From Emticicia sp040253585 (lineage in GTDB: Bacteria > Bacteroidota > Bacteroidia > Cytophagales > Spirosomataceae), in NCBI RefSeq assembly GCF_040253585.1, contig NZ_JBELAU010000005.1, forward strand, positions 124,001 through 188,000: a DNA stretch of 64,000 nucleotides, in the 5' to 3' direction. The number at the start of each line of letters is the position of its first letter. Position 1 is the first letter of the stretch. The notes beneath the pieces were generated by a model. The model worked only from the letters and a program-made list of their open reading frames with translations. It did not search any database and was not told where the DNA came from. The position numbers and the translations under genes were made by a program. Below, piece by piece: positions 17,785-26,098 of this stretch.

Positions 17785-18936
17785 ATGAATCAACAGCGTA
17801 CACTCCTAATACAAATACTTTTATTTATCATTACTTTTATTTCTGCCACACTTACAGGTGCTGAATGGATTTATGGAAGGCCTTTTTTTTTCGGAGAAAA
17901 CACCCTCGGTTGGCACGAGTTTTTTGAAGGATTAAAATATTCAGTTCCATTTTTGGGTGTTCTCACGATTCATGAATTTGGGCATTACTTTACTGCAAGA
18001 AAACATAAAACTGAAGTAACACTCCCTTTCTATATTCCATTGTGGTTAGGTGGAATCACTTCAACTTTCGGAACACTCGGTGCCTTTATTAGAATCAAAG
18101 AACGCCTTGAATCTCGTGTAAAGTATTTTGATATTGGTATTTCAGGCCCACTGGCGGGTTTTATAGCAGCTTTATTTGTGCTTTGGTACGGTTTCACACA
18201 CCTACCGCCACTCGATTATGTATTTGAGCTTTTCCCAATTTTCAAACAATACGGCAACGAATACGGAAAATTTCTCGAAACAAGCCCTGATTATATTTCA
18301 ATCAAGTTGGGCGATAGTTTGCTTTTTAATTTCTTTGAACAATACGTTTCTACGGGCGAACTTCCGCATCCTTATCTCTACACCAACTACCCAATTATTT
18401 TTGCGGGATATTTATCTTTATTTTTTACAGCTCTCAATCTCTTCCCAATCGGACAACTTGATGGCGGACATATACTTTACGGTCTAATTGGCGATCGTGC
18501 CTTTAATATCGTTTCGCCGATTCTATTTGGAGGGTTTGTTTTTTACGCAGGATTAGGCTTTTTCAATGCCCACGAATTTACGACTCAAGACACTCAAATG
18601 TTTTTTGAGTTAATTGGTAAGTTTGCGGTATTCATATTTTTCAATTATTTATGTTTCTCAAAAATAACTGATAACCCTATTACTAACTGGCTCATTGCTC
18701 TTTCGGTAGTGGCAATTCAGTTATTAGTTTCATATTTTTTCCCTACCGTAGAGGGCTATTCAGGTTTTTTGGCATTTGGACTAATGATTGGTCGTTTTTT
18801 AGGCGTTTATCACCCAAAAACTTATGATAAGCAGCCACTTACCCTCGAAAGAAAAATTTTAGGTTGGTTGGCCCTTATAATTTTTGTTATTTGCTTTAGC
18901 CCAAAACCTTTTATTATCATTCAAAATTTACCATAA
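17785..18936 (+). CDS. Site-2-protease-like membrane metalloprotease (M50)
   Basis: Polytopic membrane protein of 383 residues with the zinc motif HEFGH (H63, E64, H67) in a transmembrane segment and the third ligand in NLFPIGQLDGGH (D226). GISGPLAGF (118-126) is another family hallmark. No PDZ domain is visible between the two halves, so it resembles the short EGY/S2P-like branch rather than RseP. Such enzymes cut membrane-embedded substrates, for example anti-sigma factors, but the target is unknown. About seven to nine hydrophobic segments are present. Probably co-transcribed with the HAD gene. Confidence 0.88.
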   Translation: MNQQRTLLIQILLFIITFISATLTGAEWIYGRPFFFGENTLGWHEFFEGLKYSVPFLGVLTIHEFGHYFTARKHKTEVTLPFYIPLWLGGITSTFGTLGAFIRIKERLESRVKYFDIGISGPLAGFIAALFVLWYGFTHLPPLDYVFELFPIFKQYGNEYGKFLETSPDYISIKLGDSLLFNFFEQYVSTGELPHPYLYTNYPIIFAGYLSLFFTALNLFPIGQLDGGHILYGLIGDRAFNIVSPILFGGFVFYAGLGFFNAHEFTTQDTQMFFELIGKFAVFIFFNYLCFSKITDNPITNWLIALSVVAIQLLVSYFFPTVEGYSGFLAFGLMIGRFLGVYHPKTYDKQPLTLERKILGWLALIIFVICFSPKPFIIIQNLP

Positions 18937-18955
18937 TTAATGAAATGATGAATTA

Positions 18956-19071
18956 TTCGATTTACGAACGGTTCGCCGTAGCGATGACGAATAAATCACG
19001 ATAGTAATGTTTAGTATTACATATAAATCGTCATTCGTAAATCGTCATTCGTAAATCGTCATTCGTAAATC
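18956..19071. repeat. 14-bp tandem repeat with inverted partner upstream of the acyltransferase
   Basis: The unit AAATCGTCATTCGT is repeated three times at 19025-19066, followed by a partial AAATC. Upstream, GATTTACGAA (about 18958-18967) and GATGACGAAT are reverse complements of parts of the unit, so the RNA could fold back. The copies are adjacent without spacers, so this is not a CRISPR array. Confidence 0.8.
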
Positions 19072-19079
19072 CAAATGCT

Positions 19080-19649
19080 ATGCTAAACTGGATATTCAAA
19101 ACTACTTTTCGTCTATTGGGTTGGAAAGTCATCAATACACCTTACCACTTGAAAAAAGGTCTTTTTGTGGTTGCACCGCACGCCCGAACCTCAGATTTCT
19201 TTGTGGGTCTTTGTACTCGACCAACCATAAATTTAGATATAAAATATTTAGGTAAAGCAGAGCTTTTCAAGCCACCATTTGGCTGGCTTTTTCGGGCATT
19301 GGGAGGAACTCCAGTTTACCGAAGCAAAAGCACTAATTTTGTTCAACAGGTAGCTGAAACATTTAAGAAGCACGAAAACCTCTTAGTCGCCATCGCTCCC
19401 GAAGGCACTCGCAAAAACGTAAGTAAGCTAAAAACAGGCTTTTATTACATGGCTCATCAAGCAAAAGTACCAATTATTATGTCGGGCTTTGATTACCCTC
19501 GAAAATCAGTTATTTTTGCAGAACCATTCTTAACAACTGGCAATTTTGAAGCTGATATGAAGCAGTATTTCATTCCATTCTTTGAAACAGTCGGCGGAGT
19601 TGATAAAGATTGGATAAAAAATTATAAAGCTGGAAAATTTGATGAATAA
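19080..19649 (+). CDS. 1-acylglycerol-3-phosphate acyltransferase-like protein (PlsC family)
   Basis: Acyltransferase of 189 residues. The catalytic motif reads PHARTSDF (His-x4-Asp), followed by the glycerol-phosphate site GGTPVYR and the second catalytic block APEGTR. This is shorter than typical PlsC (about 240) and lacks a clear N-terminal membrane span beyond a short amphipathic start. It therefore belongs to the small bacterial acyltransferase group whose exact lipid substrate is not established. It lies between the repeat-rich gap and metZ. Confidence 0.85.
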   Translation: MLNWIFKTTFRLLGWKVINTPYHLKKGLFVVAPHARTSDFFVGLCTRPTINLDIKYLGKAELFKPPFGWLFRALGGTPVYRSKSTNFVQQVAETFKKHENLLVAIAPEGTRKNVSKLKTGFYYMAHQAKVPIIMSGFDYPRKSVIFAEPFLTTGNFEADMKQYFIPFFETVGGVDKDWIKNYKAGKFDE

Positions 19650-19705
19650 AAAGGTCTGATGTCATATCTTACCCAAACACCAAAGAAATTTGATTGAATA
19701 TAACC

Positions 19706-20881
19706 ATGGAAAAACAAACCAAAGCTATAAGAATTCAAACTAAACGCTCACAATACAGAGAACACTCAACTCCCCTGTTTTTGACCAGTAGCTTTTGTTT
19801 TGAAGATGCCGAACAAGGAAAAGCCCTTTTTGACGAAACGCTCGAAGGCAATATCTATACCCGTTTCTCAAATCCGTCAGTTCAAGAATTTGTTGATAAG
19901 GTTTGTATGCTTGAAAACTGTGAAGAAGGCATCGCAACCGCAACTGGTATGGCGGCTGTTTTTGCTGGTTTTGCTGCTCACCTCAAATCGGGTGACCACG
20001 TAGTAGCCTCTCGTGCATTATTTGGTTCGGCTCACCAAATCCTAACCCAAATCTTAGCAAAATGGGGCATTAGTCATACGTATCTTGATGCAACCGCTCC
20101 CGAAAGCGATTGGGAAGCCGCAATTTTACCGAACACGAAGATGGTTTATCTCGAAACCCCTTCAAATCCAGGACTTGAACTGGTCGATATGGAGATGATA
20201 GGCCGTTTAGCAAAAAAGCATAATCTAATCTATTACGTTGACAATTGTTTCGCAACGCCAATTATACACACCCCAACCGATTTTGGTGCAAATTTAATTG
20301 TACACTCTGCCACCAAATTTATGGATGGCCAAGGCCGTGTTTTGGGTGGAATAATTACAGGAACAAAAGAACTTATTGCTCCAATTCGTTTTTTCTGCCG
20401 TCATACAGGGCCTTCGATGTCACCATTTAATGCTTGGGTTTTATCGAAAAGTCTCGAAACCCTCGAAATCCGTATAGCTCGTCACTGCGAAAACGCAATA
20501 AAATTGGCCAAAGCTTTAGAAAAAATGGAAGGTATTACGAATGTAAAATACCCACATTTAACAACTCACCCGCAATACGAATTGGCAAAAAAACAAATGA
20601 AGGCTGGTGGAGCAATGGTAACATTTGAACTGGAAGGTGGTTTTGAGCGAGTGAAAAAATTTACACAACTGGTAAAAATCGCTTCAAACTCATCAAATTT
20701 AGGTGATTCACGCACAATTATTACTAATCCGAATACCACAACACACTCTAAATTGCCAAAAGAAGACAAAGCAAAACTCGGAATCACCGAAGGCCTTATC
20801 CGTTGTTCGGTCGGATTGGAAGATATCAGAGATTTAATTGCTGATTTTAAGCAAGCAGCAAAAAAATCATTAACTAAGTAG
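19706..20881 (+). CDS. metZ: O-succinylhomoserine sulfhydrylase
   Basis: Cys/Met metabolism PLP enzyme, 391 residues from the ATG at 19706 (a TTG 12 bp upstream is less likely). The PLP lysine is K204 in SATKFMDGQGRVLGG; the DGQGR-x-LGG stretch is characteristic of MetZ rather than of cystathionine gamma-synthase or MetY. YTRFSNPS and ETPSNP are the other standard motifs. It makes homocysteine directly from an acylhomoserine and sulfide in methionine synthesis. No riboswitch is evident in the 56-bp gap upstream. Confidence 0.92.
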   Translation: MEKQTKAIRIQTKRSQYREHSTPLFLTSSFCFEDAEQGKALFDETLEGNIYTRFSNPSVQEFVDKVCMLENCEEGIATATGMAAVFAGFAAHLKSGDHVVASRALFGSAHQILTQILAKWGISHTYLDATAPESDWEAAILPNTKMVYLETPSNPGLELVDMEMIGRLAKKHNLIYYVDNCFATPIIHTPTDFGANLIVHSATKFMDGQGRVLGGIITGTKELIAPIRFFCRHTGPSMSPFNAWVLSKSLETLEIRIARHCENAIKLAKALEKMEGITNVKYPHLTTHPQYELAKKQMKAGGAMVTFELEGGFERVKKFTQLVKIASNSSNLGDSRTIITNPNTTTHSKLPKEDKAKLGITEGLIRCSVGLEDIRDLIADFKQAAKKSLTK

Positions 20882-20987
20882 TTATCATTACATATTCGAC
20901 AATTCTCATAATAATCTAATAATTAACACTTTTATTTATGATGGATTGCCTACTATTAGCCATGGACTACTAATATAATCTGAGACA

Positions 20988-21365
20988 ATGAGTGAGACCG
21001 TTGAGCAAAAATATATGGAAGTGATAATGAAGGAAGAAAACGCTTTGGTGTTTGCTCGCTTCAGTAAACTTGTCAATAATTTATTTTCTGAAAAATCAGA
21101 GGCTCAAGAAGAAATCTTGGCATTAAAATCGCAAGTCAATACTTTGCAGAAAAGTATCTCCGAATACAAAAAAGAGATAGTAATTCTGAATGAGAGACTA
21201 AAAAAACAAGAATTTCTTGAAAAAAGTAAAGAAATTCAAAAAGAAAGTGTTAAAATTGTAGCGAATAAAGCTAAAAAGTCAGCAGACAGCGTAGAAATAA
21301 AGAAAACAATCACTGAACTAATACAAGAGATTGATGCGTGTATTGCTTTATTAAACGAAGAATAG
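20988..21365 (+). CDS. Coiled-coil protein, ZapB-like by context
   Basis: 125 residues dominated by heptad-like patterns of Leu, Ile and charged residues (about 35-90) and a Lys-rich middle. No catalytic motif, signal peptide or membrane span is visible. It sits directly upstream of zapA in the same direction; small coiled-coil genes next to zapA can act on the Z ring, so a divisome role is inferred from position only. The start at 20988 is followed by alternative Met codons at residues 10 and 14. Confidence 0.7.
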   Translation: MSETVEQKYMEVIMKEENALVFARFSKLVNNLFSEKSEAQEEILALKSQVNTLQKSISEYKKEIVILNERLKKQEFLEKSKEIQKESVKIVANKAKKSADSVEIKKTITELIQEIDACIALLNEE

Positions 21366-21492
21366 TCAAGTGAGGTCGTAAAATGAATAATAAAAATGAT
21401 TTGATTATAAACACTTTAGACGAAAACATCTATTAATTTATAAAACATAAAATCATTTTTTTTGAAATTGACAATTTAAGATTGGTTGTAAA

Positions 21493-21789
21493 ATGGCAGA
21501 AGCTGAAAAAATAGAAATTGGGTTGAAAGTATCGAATCGTGTTATCACACTCAAGGTTCATCCCGAAATGGAGCCATATTTTAGAAGAGCAGCCGTTGTC
21601 ATTAACCGACGACTTGATACGTTTAGTAAAAGCTACAGTGGCGGAGAAATGGATTCTATGGATTTTTATTTGACTGTGGCCATAGAGGGTATGGTCGAAT
21701 CTCAGAAAAACCAAGATAAATATAAACTTTTGCAACAATCGCTCAAACAAAGGCTTGATGATATAGACCAACGCCTTTCTCTTGGTTGA
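21493..21789 (+). CDS. zapA: Cell division protein ZapA
   Basis: 98 residues matching the ZapA family: an N-terminal beta part (IEIGLKVSNRVITLKVHPEMEP), an R-rich helix (FRRAAVVINRRLD), and a long C-terminal helix starting DFYLTVAIEGMVE. ZapA crosslinks FtsZ filaments at the Z ring. It follows the coiled-coil gene by 127 bp and precedes rny by 272 bp, the usual Bacteroidota arrangement. Confidence 0.85.
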   Translation: MAEAEKIEIGLKVSNRVITLKVHPEMEPYFRRAAVVINRRLDTFSKSYSGGEMDSMDFYLTVAIEGMVESQKNQDKYKLLQQSLKQRLDDIDQRLSLG

Positions 21790-22061
21790 GAGTAAATTAA
21801 AATAAAAAAACACCAGTTGAAAATACCTCTACTGGTTTCAGATTTATTCTTCATTTGCTTTTCACATACTTCTTCTTGTTTTTACCTGTCGGTTTGCCTT
21901 CAAGCTATTCGAGCTTAAATGTGTAATCAGTTCATTTACTGTTTGACTTCCTGTGATTTCTTAGTATCTTTTTATGGTATTAACCAAATTAGGTATGTCA
22001 ATTAAAAGTTCTGAACTTATTATTCCCTAATTATTTATAAATTCTTTAACAAAACTATCAA
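21790..22061 (+). other. Long zapA-rny gap with possible structured RNA
   Basis: A hairpin ACCAGT / ACTGGT lies early in the gap (about 21813-21839), and a second, AAGCT-ATTCG-AGCTT, near 21901-21916. No coding frame stands out. In gammaproteobacteria the 6S RNA gene follows zapA, but I could not pair the two ends of this gap into the long interrupted stem that 6S RNA requires. Confidence 0.3.
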
Positions 22062-23669
22062 ATGTCGAATATTTTAATGATGCTCCTCACCGACTTAGTT
22101 GCTTTGGCAATTGGGTTCTTTGTGGGTCGAGCATTACTCAAAAAAACATTCCAAAGCAAAGATGCTGATGCAGAAATAAGAGCCAACGAAGTACTAAAAA
22201 ATGCCCAACAAACCGCTGAAAACATCAAAAAAGATAAAATGTTGGAAGCAAAAGAGCATTTTTTGAAGTTAAAGACTGAGTTTGAAGATGATTCAAATAA
22301 ACGTAAAAATATCATCTTACAAAATGAGCAACGTGTCAAACAAATGGAGCAAACGGCTTTGCAAACAAAGAACCAAGCTGCTCAATTAGAACAACAAAAT
22401 ATCCGTAGAGAAAAAGAACTTGAAGCTCTTCAAACAAAGCTTAACGAACAAACCGAAGCCGCCAAGAAGCAGATGGATGTAGCTCGTAAACGCCAAGAAG
22501 AAGCCGAATTTATGCTGGCACAACAAGTAGAAGCCTTAGAAAAGATAGCCAACTTGACTGCCGACCAAGCCAAACAACAATTGATTGATGCTATCAAAGG
22601 TGAAGCCGAAACTCGAGCCTCTGGTTTTATTAAGCAAACAATCGAAGAAGCAAAATTAACCGCTACGAAAGAATCTAAGAAGATTATCATCGAAACGATT
22701 CAGCGTACGGCTGCCGAACAAGCCATCGAAAACTGCGTTTCGGTATTCAATATCGAAGGTGACGAAATTAAAGGGAAGGTTATTGGCCGTGAAGGACGTA
22801 ATATTCGTGCATTAGAAGCCGCAACAGGAGTTGAAGTGATCGTTGATGATACGCCAGAAGCAATCGTTATTTCGAGTTTCGACCCGGTTCGTCGTGAAAT
22901 TGCTCGTTTGTCATTGCACCGTTTGGTACAAGACGGACGTATTCACCCTGCTCGTATCGAAGAAGTTGTGGCAAAAACCAAGAAAGATATCGAAAACGAA
23001 ATCAATGAAATTGGTGAGCGTACTGTAATTGATTTGGGCGTACACGGTTTACACCCCGAATTAATTAGAATGATTGGTCGAATGCGTTTCCGTTCATCTT
23101 ATGGACAAAACCTACTCCAACACTCTCGTGAAGTAGCTAAGATGTGTGCCACTATGGCCTCAGAACTTGGCTTGAATGCAAAGTTGGCGAAACGTGCAGG
23201 ATTACTACACGATATTGGTAAAGTATGGCACGAAGAGCAAGAATTGCCACACGCACTCTTGGGAATGGAATTGGCCAAGAAGTATAAAGAACACCCAGAA
23301 GTAATCAATGCTATTGGTGCTCACCACGATGAAATCGAAATGACTTCTATGATTTCGCCAATCATTCAAATCTGTGACTCTATCTCGGGTTCTCGCCCAG
23401 GAGCCAGACGTGAAATGATGGAATCATACGTGCAGCGTCTCCGTGATTTGGAAGCCTTAGCTCTGAGTTATAATGGAGTAGAGAAGTGTTACGCCATTCA
23501 AGCAGGTCGTGAATTACGAGTAATTGTTGACTCTGAAAATGTAACGGATGAGATTGCAAGCAAATTATCATTTGATATCTCGCAGAAAATTGAAAAAGAA
23601 ATGCAATACCCAGGCCAAATCAAAGTAACTGTTATCCGTGAAATGAGAAGCGTGGCTTATGCAAAATAA
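22062..23669 (+). CDS. rny: Ribonuclease Y
   Basis: Membrane-anchored endoribonuclease that starts mRNA decay; 535 residues, normal length. One N-terminal membrane helix (about 7-27), a long coiled coil rich in Gln, Lys and Glu (about 35-200), a KH domain with GREGRNIR, then the HD domain with LLHDIGK and AHHDEIE as metal ligands. The C-terminus GQIKVTVIRE is standard. It is followed by a clear terminator. Confidence 0.96.
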   Translation: MSNILMMLLTDLVALAIGFFVGRALLKKTFQSKDADAEIRANEVLKNAQQTAENIKKDKMLEAKEHFLKLKTEFEDDSNKRKNIILQNEQRVKQMEQTALQTKNQAAQLEQQNIRREKELEALQTKLNEQTEAAKKQMDVARKRQEEAEFMLAQQVEALEKIANLTADQAKQQLIDAIKGEAETRASGFIKQTIEEAKLTATKESKKIIIETIQRTAAEQAIENCVSVFNIEGDEIKGKVIGREGRNIRALEAATGVEVIVDDTPEAIVISSFDPVRREIARLSLHRLVQDGRIHPARIEEVVAKTKKDIENEINEIGERTVIDLGVHGLHPELIRMIGRMRFRSSYGQNLLQHSREVAKMCATMASELGLNAKLAKRAGLLHDIGKVWHEEQELPHALLGMELAKKYKEHPEVINAIGAHHDEIEMTSMISPIIQICDSISGSRPGARREMMESYVQRLRDLEALALSYNGVEKCYAIQAGRELRVIVDSENVTDEIASKLSFDISQKIEKEMQYPGQIKVTVIREMRSVAYAK

Positions 23670-23686
23670 ATTGAATTAAAATTCAG

Positions 23687-23716
23687 AAGGCGGTGCAGTG
23701 ATGTATCGCCTTTTTT
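23687..23716 (+). terminator. Rho-independent terminator of rny
   Basis: AAGGCG (23687-23692) pairs with CGCCTT (23707-23712), followed by T residues. It sits at the convergence with the two-component operon on the other strand. Confidence 0.8.
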
Positions 23717-23717
23717 A

Positions 23718-25070
23718 TTAGAAAATAATCGAAAACTTAGTTCCTACTCCAATCTGAGAAGTTACCTTGATCTTACCACTGTGCATTTTTATGATTCTAT
23801 CAACCAATGATAACCCAATGCCATAACCTTTCGTTTCTGATATTTTAGAAGAGCGATAAAAGGGCTGAAAAATATACTCAATTTCTTGTGCTTCGATTCC
23901 AATTCCTTTGTCTTCAATATGAATCACTTTATAAAAATCGGTGGCCGATAAGTTGACTAAAGCTTGATTATCCGACGAAAATTTACAAGCATTCTGCACC
24001 AAATTAATGAAAGCGATTTTTAGTAATGAACTATTCCCTACTATACAAAGGTGTTCGGGTTCTTCGGGTAGAGCATCAAAAGCTATTTCAATTTTATAAT
24101 TAGGATTATTTTTCAAAACAAACGCTTTAGTATCAAACAACAATTCATCAAGCCGCACAGATTCGGCCAATAGTTCATTATTATCAGCTGTGATTCTCGA
24201 CAACTTCAACAGATTTTGGGTGAGTTTCACTAAATCAGTAATATCTTCTAAAGCTGAGTTGATAGTAGTTTGGTATTCGGTAGGTCTGCGTTCTTTCAAT
24301 AAACTCACTTCCAACTGTGAGCTAATCCGTGTAAGCGGATTTTGTAATTCATGCGAAACATTGCCAATAAACATTTTTTGCAGCCCCAACCCTTCTTCTA
24401 CTCTATCTAATAACTGATTAATTGTAATCGTAAGATTATTTATTTCATCTTTATTCTGACTATATTCAAGTCTTTTATTGAGGTTTTTCGGAAAAATATT
24501 ATTCAGTTCAGTTCCAATTTTTTCAATCGGTTCGAGCGTTTTTTTTGCATAAAACCAGCCAATGAGTCCAATAAAAATAATTGAGAAAGTCCATAGCCCA
24601 ATCATCATCCACCGCATTTGTTGAAGAAATTCATCGGCATATTGATTTTTTGCCATTGCAATCACAATATACTTTTTATAGGCAATCCCTACTCCATCAA
24701 ACCCATTTTCTACAAACTCAATCCTATTTTTTTGTTTTATTTCATCCAAAATTATTGATTCGATAGCTTTCACCTGTGCGGCATTAGATACAAAAACGAC
24801 TCTATTGAAATTATCGTAAACTATGATTTCTTCAGCGGTAATCTGGTCTTTTCTATTTTTCAGCAAACTTTCTAAAAAAGCAATATCTTTTCTACTTTCG
24901 ATGGTTTGATTCAACCAACCGACAACCGTTTCAGCTCTATTATTAAGCCGTCTATAAAAGTTTTTGTTAAGAAAAAAAGAAGTAAAAAAATACACAGAAA
25001 ACATCGTAATACTAAGAATAGCCATTACAACAATCAGAAACCTAAGCGTTATTTCTTGTCTTAATTTCAT
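23718..25070 (-). CDS. Membrane sensor histidine kinase (OmpR-type partner)
   Basis: 450 residues: a membrane helix (about 10-33), a periplasmic domain of about 120 residues, a second helix (about 153-174), HAMP (about 176-225), HisKA with H240 in GNVSHELQNPLTR, and HATPase with the N-box LVQNACKF, DKGIGIEA and GYGIGLSLV. The layout resembles CusS-type metal or envelope-stress sensors, but the periplasmic part shows no ligand motif. Its start overlaps the response regulator gene by 4 bp. Confidence 0.93.
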   Translation of the reverse strand: MKLRQEITLRFLIVVMAILSITMFSVYFFTSFFLNKNFYRRLNNRAETVVGWLNQTIESRKDIAFLESLLKNRKDQITAEEIIVYDNFNRVVFVSNAAQVKAIESIILDEIKQKNRIEFVENGFDGVGIAYKKYIVIAMAKNQYADEFLQQMRWMMIGLWTFSIIFIGLIGWFYAKKTLEPIEKIGTELNNIFPKNLNKRLEYSQNKDEINNLTITINQLLDRVEEGLGLQKMFIGNVSHELQNPLTRISSQLEVSLLKERRPTEYQTTINSALEDITDLVKLTQNLLKLSRITADNNELLAESVRLDELLFDTKAFVLKNNPNYKIEIAFDALPEEPEHLCIVGNSSLLKIAFINLVQNACKFSSDNQALVNLSATDFYKVIHIEDKGIGIEAQEIEYIFQPFYRSSKISETKGYGIGLSLVDRIIKMHSGKIKVTSQIGVGTKFSIIF

Positions 25071-25744
25071 TCTTCTTTCAATACATAGCCCATTCCAAAA
25101 ACCGTATGAATCAATTTTTTATCAAAATTTTTATCAATTTTCTTTCTTAAATAGTTAATATAAACTTCAATATAATTAGTGCCTTTATCGAAATTCACAT
25201 CCCATACATTTTCGGCAATCTGATTTTTAGAAAGCACTCGCCCTTGATTACGCAAAAAGTATTCTAATAGCCGAAACTCCAATGCCGTCAATTCAATATC
25301 CTGCCCAGCACGAGTAATTCTTTTCGTATCCAGATTTACTTCGAGGTTAGCAAATTTCAAAATGTCATTTGTTATCAAAGTTTCTGTGCCTCGCTTAGTC
25401 AAAGCTCTTACTCTCGCTAAAAGCTCGGCAAACTGAAATGGTTTTACTAAATATTGGTCTGCTCCAGCATCAAAACCTGAAATTTTATCTTCGCTTTCTC
25501 CCAAAGCAGATAATAATAAGATAGGTGTCTGAATTCCATGTTGTCGAAGTTCTTGCACGAGCATCCAACCATTCAAACCTGGCATAATAATATCAGTTAT
25601 AATACAATTATACGAGTTTCGCATAGCCAGTTGCTTGGCAATCAGACCATCATAAGCAATATCTACTTCGTAAAAATGCTCCATAAGCCCTTGTTGAATT
25701 GCTTGTAGCGTTTTTAATTCATCCTCAACGACTAAAATCTTCAT
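25067..25744 (-). CDS. OmpR/PhoB-family response regulator
   Basis: 225 residues: receiver (1-118) with E7, D8, phospho-acceptor D51 in ITDIIMPG and K102-like Lys in LVKPF, then a winged-helix output domain ending in YIEVYINYLRKKID and the closing hairpin HTVFGMGYVL. It probably binds tandem direct repeats spaced about 11 bp, as this family does. Exactly such repeats occur in the adjacent divergent gap (25801-25860 and 26006-26065), which makes it the best candidate regulator for them and for the stress genes beyond. Confidence 0.95.
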   Translation of the reverse strand: MKILVVEDELKTLQAIQQGLMEHFYEVDIAYDGLIAKQLAMRNSYNCIITDIIMPGLNGWMLVQELRQHGIQTPILLLSALGESEDKISGFDAGADQYLVKPFQFAELLARVRALTKRGTETLITNDILKFANLEVNLDTKRITRAGQDIELTALEFRLLEYFLRNQGRVLSKNQIAENVWDVNFDKGTNYIEVYINYLRKKIDKNFDKKLIHTVFGMGYVLKEE

Positions 25745-25800
25745 CCGATATTCTTAATAGTTTACCCAAAAGTAAATAGCATTTTTACATAAAAAAAACA

Positions 25801-25860
25801 TCTAATAAATTTCTAATTTTTGTTTAAGGAATATCTAAGTATTGAGGCTGACCTTTGATG
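25801..25860 (+). promoter_or_regulatory. Four phased 11-bp boxes plus promoter-like end, copy 1
   Basis: Boxes start at 25801 (TCTAAT), 25812 (TCTAAT), 25823 (TTTAAG) and 25834 (TCTAAG), each 11 bp apart, followed by GGCTGACCTTTG (25846-25857), which resembles a -7 box. The whole 60 bp aligns without gaps to 26006-26065. Downstream on the + strand there is no annotated gene, only the hairpin at 25960-25978. The copy could instead serve the response regulator gene on the other strand. Confidence 0.65.
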
Positions 25861-25959
25861 TAGTACAAAGTTGAAAATGGTCTATTCGATTTCAATTTGG
25901 TATTTAAATTTAGTATTTATACGATGAACGGTTTATTAGACTTTTCATTTGCCTTAGAA

Positions 25960-25985
25960 CCCCAACTCATCGTTGGGGTATTCTT
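25960..25985 (+). terminator. Hairpin between the two regulatory modules, possible terminator of a short RNA
   Basis: CCCCAAC (25960-25966) pairs with GTTGGGG (25972-25978) across a 5-nt loop, and TATTCTTTTC follows. If copy 1 upstream is a promoter, the product would be an RNA of about 120 nt. A 28-codon frame (25924-26010) overlaps the hairpin and looks accidental. Confidence 0.45.
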
Positions 25986-26005
25986 TTCTCTCCATTCAAA
26001 CTGGC

Positions 26006-26065
26006 TCTAATTAAATTCTAATTATTTTCAAAGTAGTCTCTAAATAGTCTGGCTGAACTTTGCAG
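26006..26065 (+). promoter_or_regulatory. Four phased 11-bp boxes plus promoter-like end, copy 2 (universal stress gene promoter)
   Basis: Boxes start at 26006 (TCTAAT), 26017 (TCTAAT), 26028 (TCAAAG) and 26039 (TCTAAA), followed by GGCTGAACTTTG (26051-26062), a near match to a -7 box. Transcription would begin near 26069, 30 nt before the ATG at 26099. The spacing is the same as in copy 1, 205 bp upstream. Confidence 0.7.
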
Positions 26066-26098
26066 TATCAAATTATTTCTCACCAAAGCCTTAAAGTT

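Noticed and set aside
19025..19071. CRISPR-like array
   Set aside because: The 14-bp units are directly adjacent with no spacers, and no cas gene is nearby.
21790..22061. 6S RNA annotation
   Set aside because: I could not pair the two ends of the gap into the required long interrupted stem; kept only as a question.
25924..26010. 28-codon frame between the regulatory modules
   Set aside because: It overlaps the hairpin and the second module's first box, and has no protein-like pattern.
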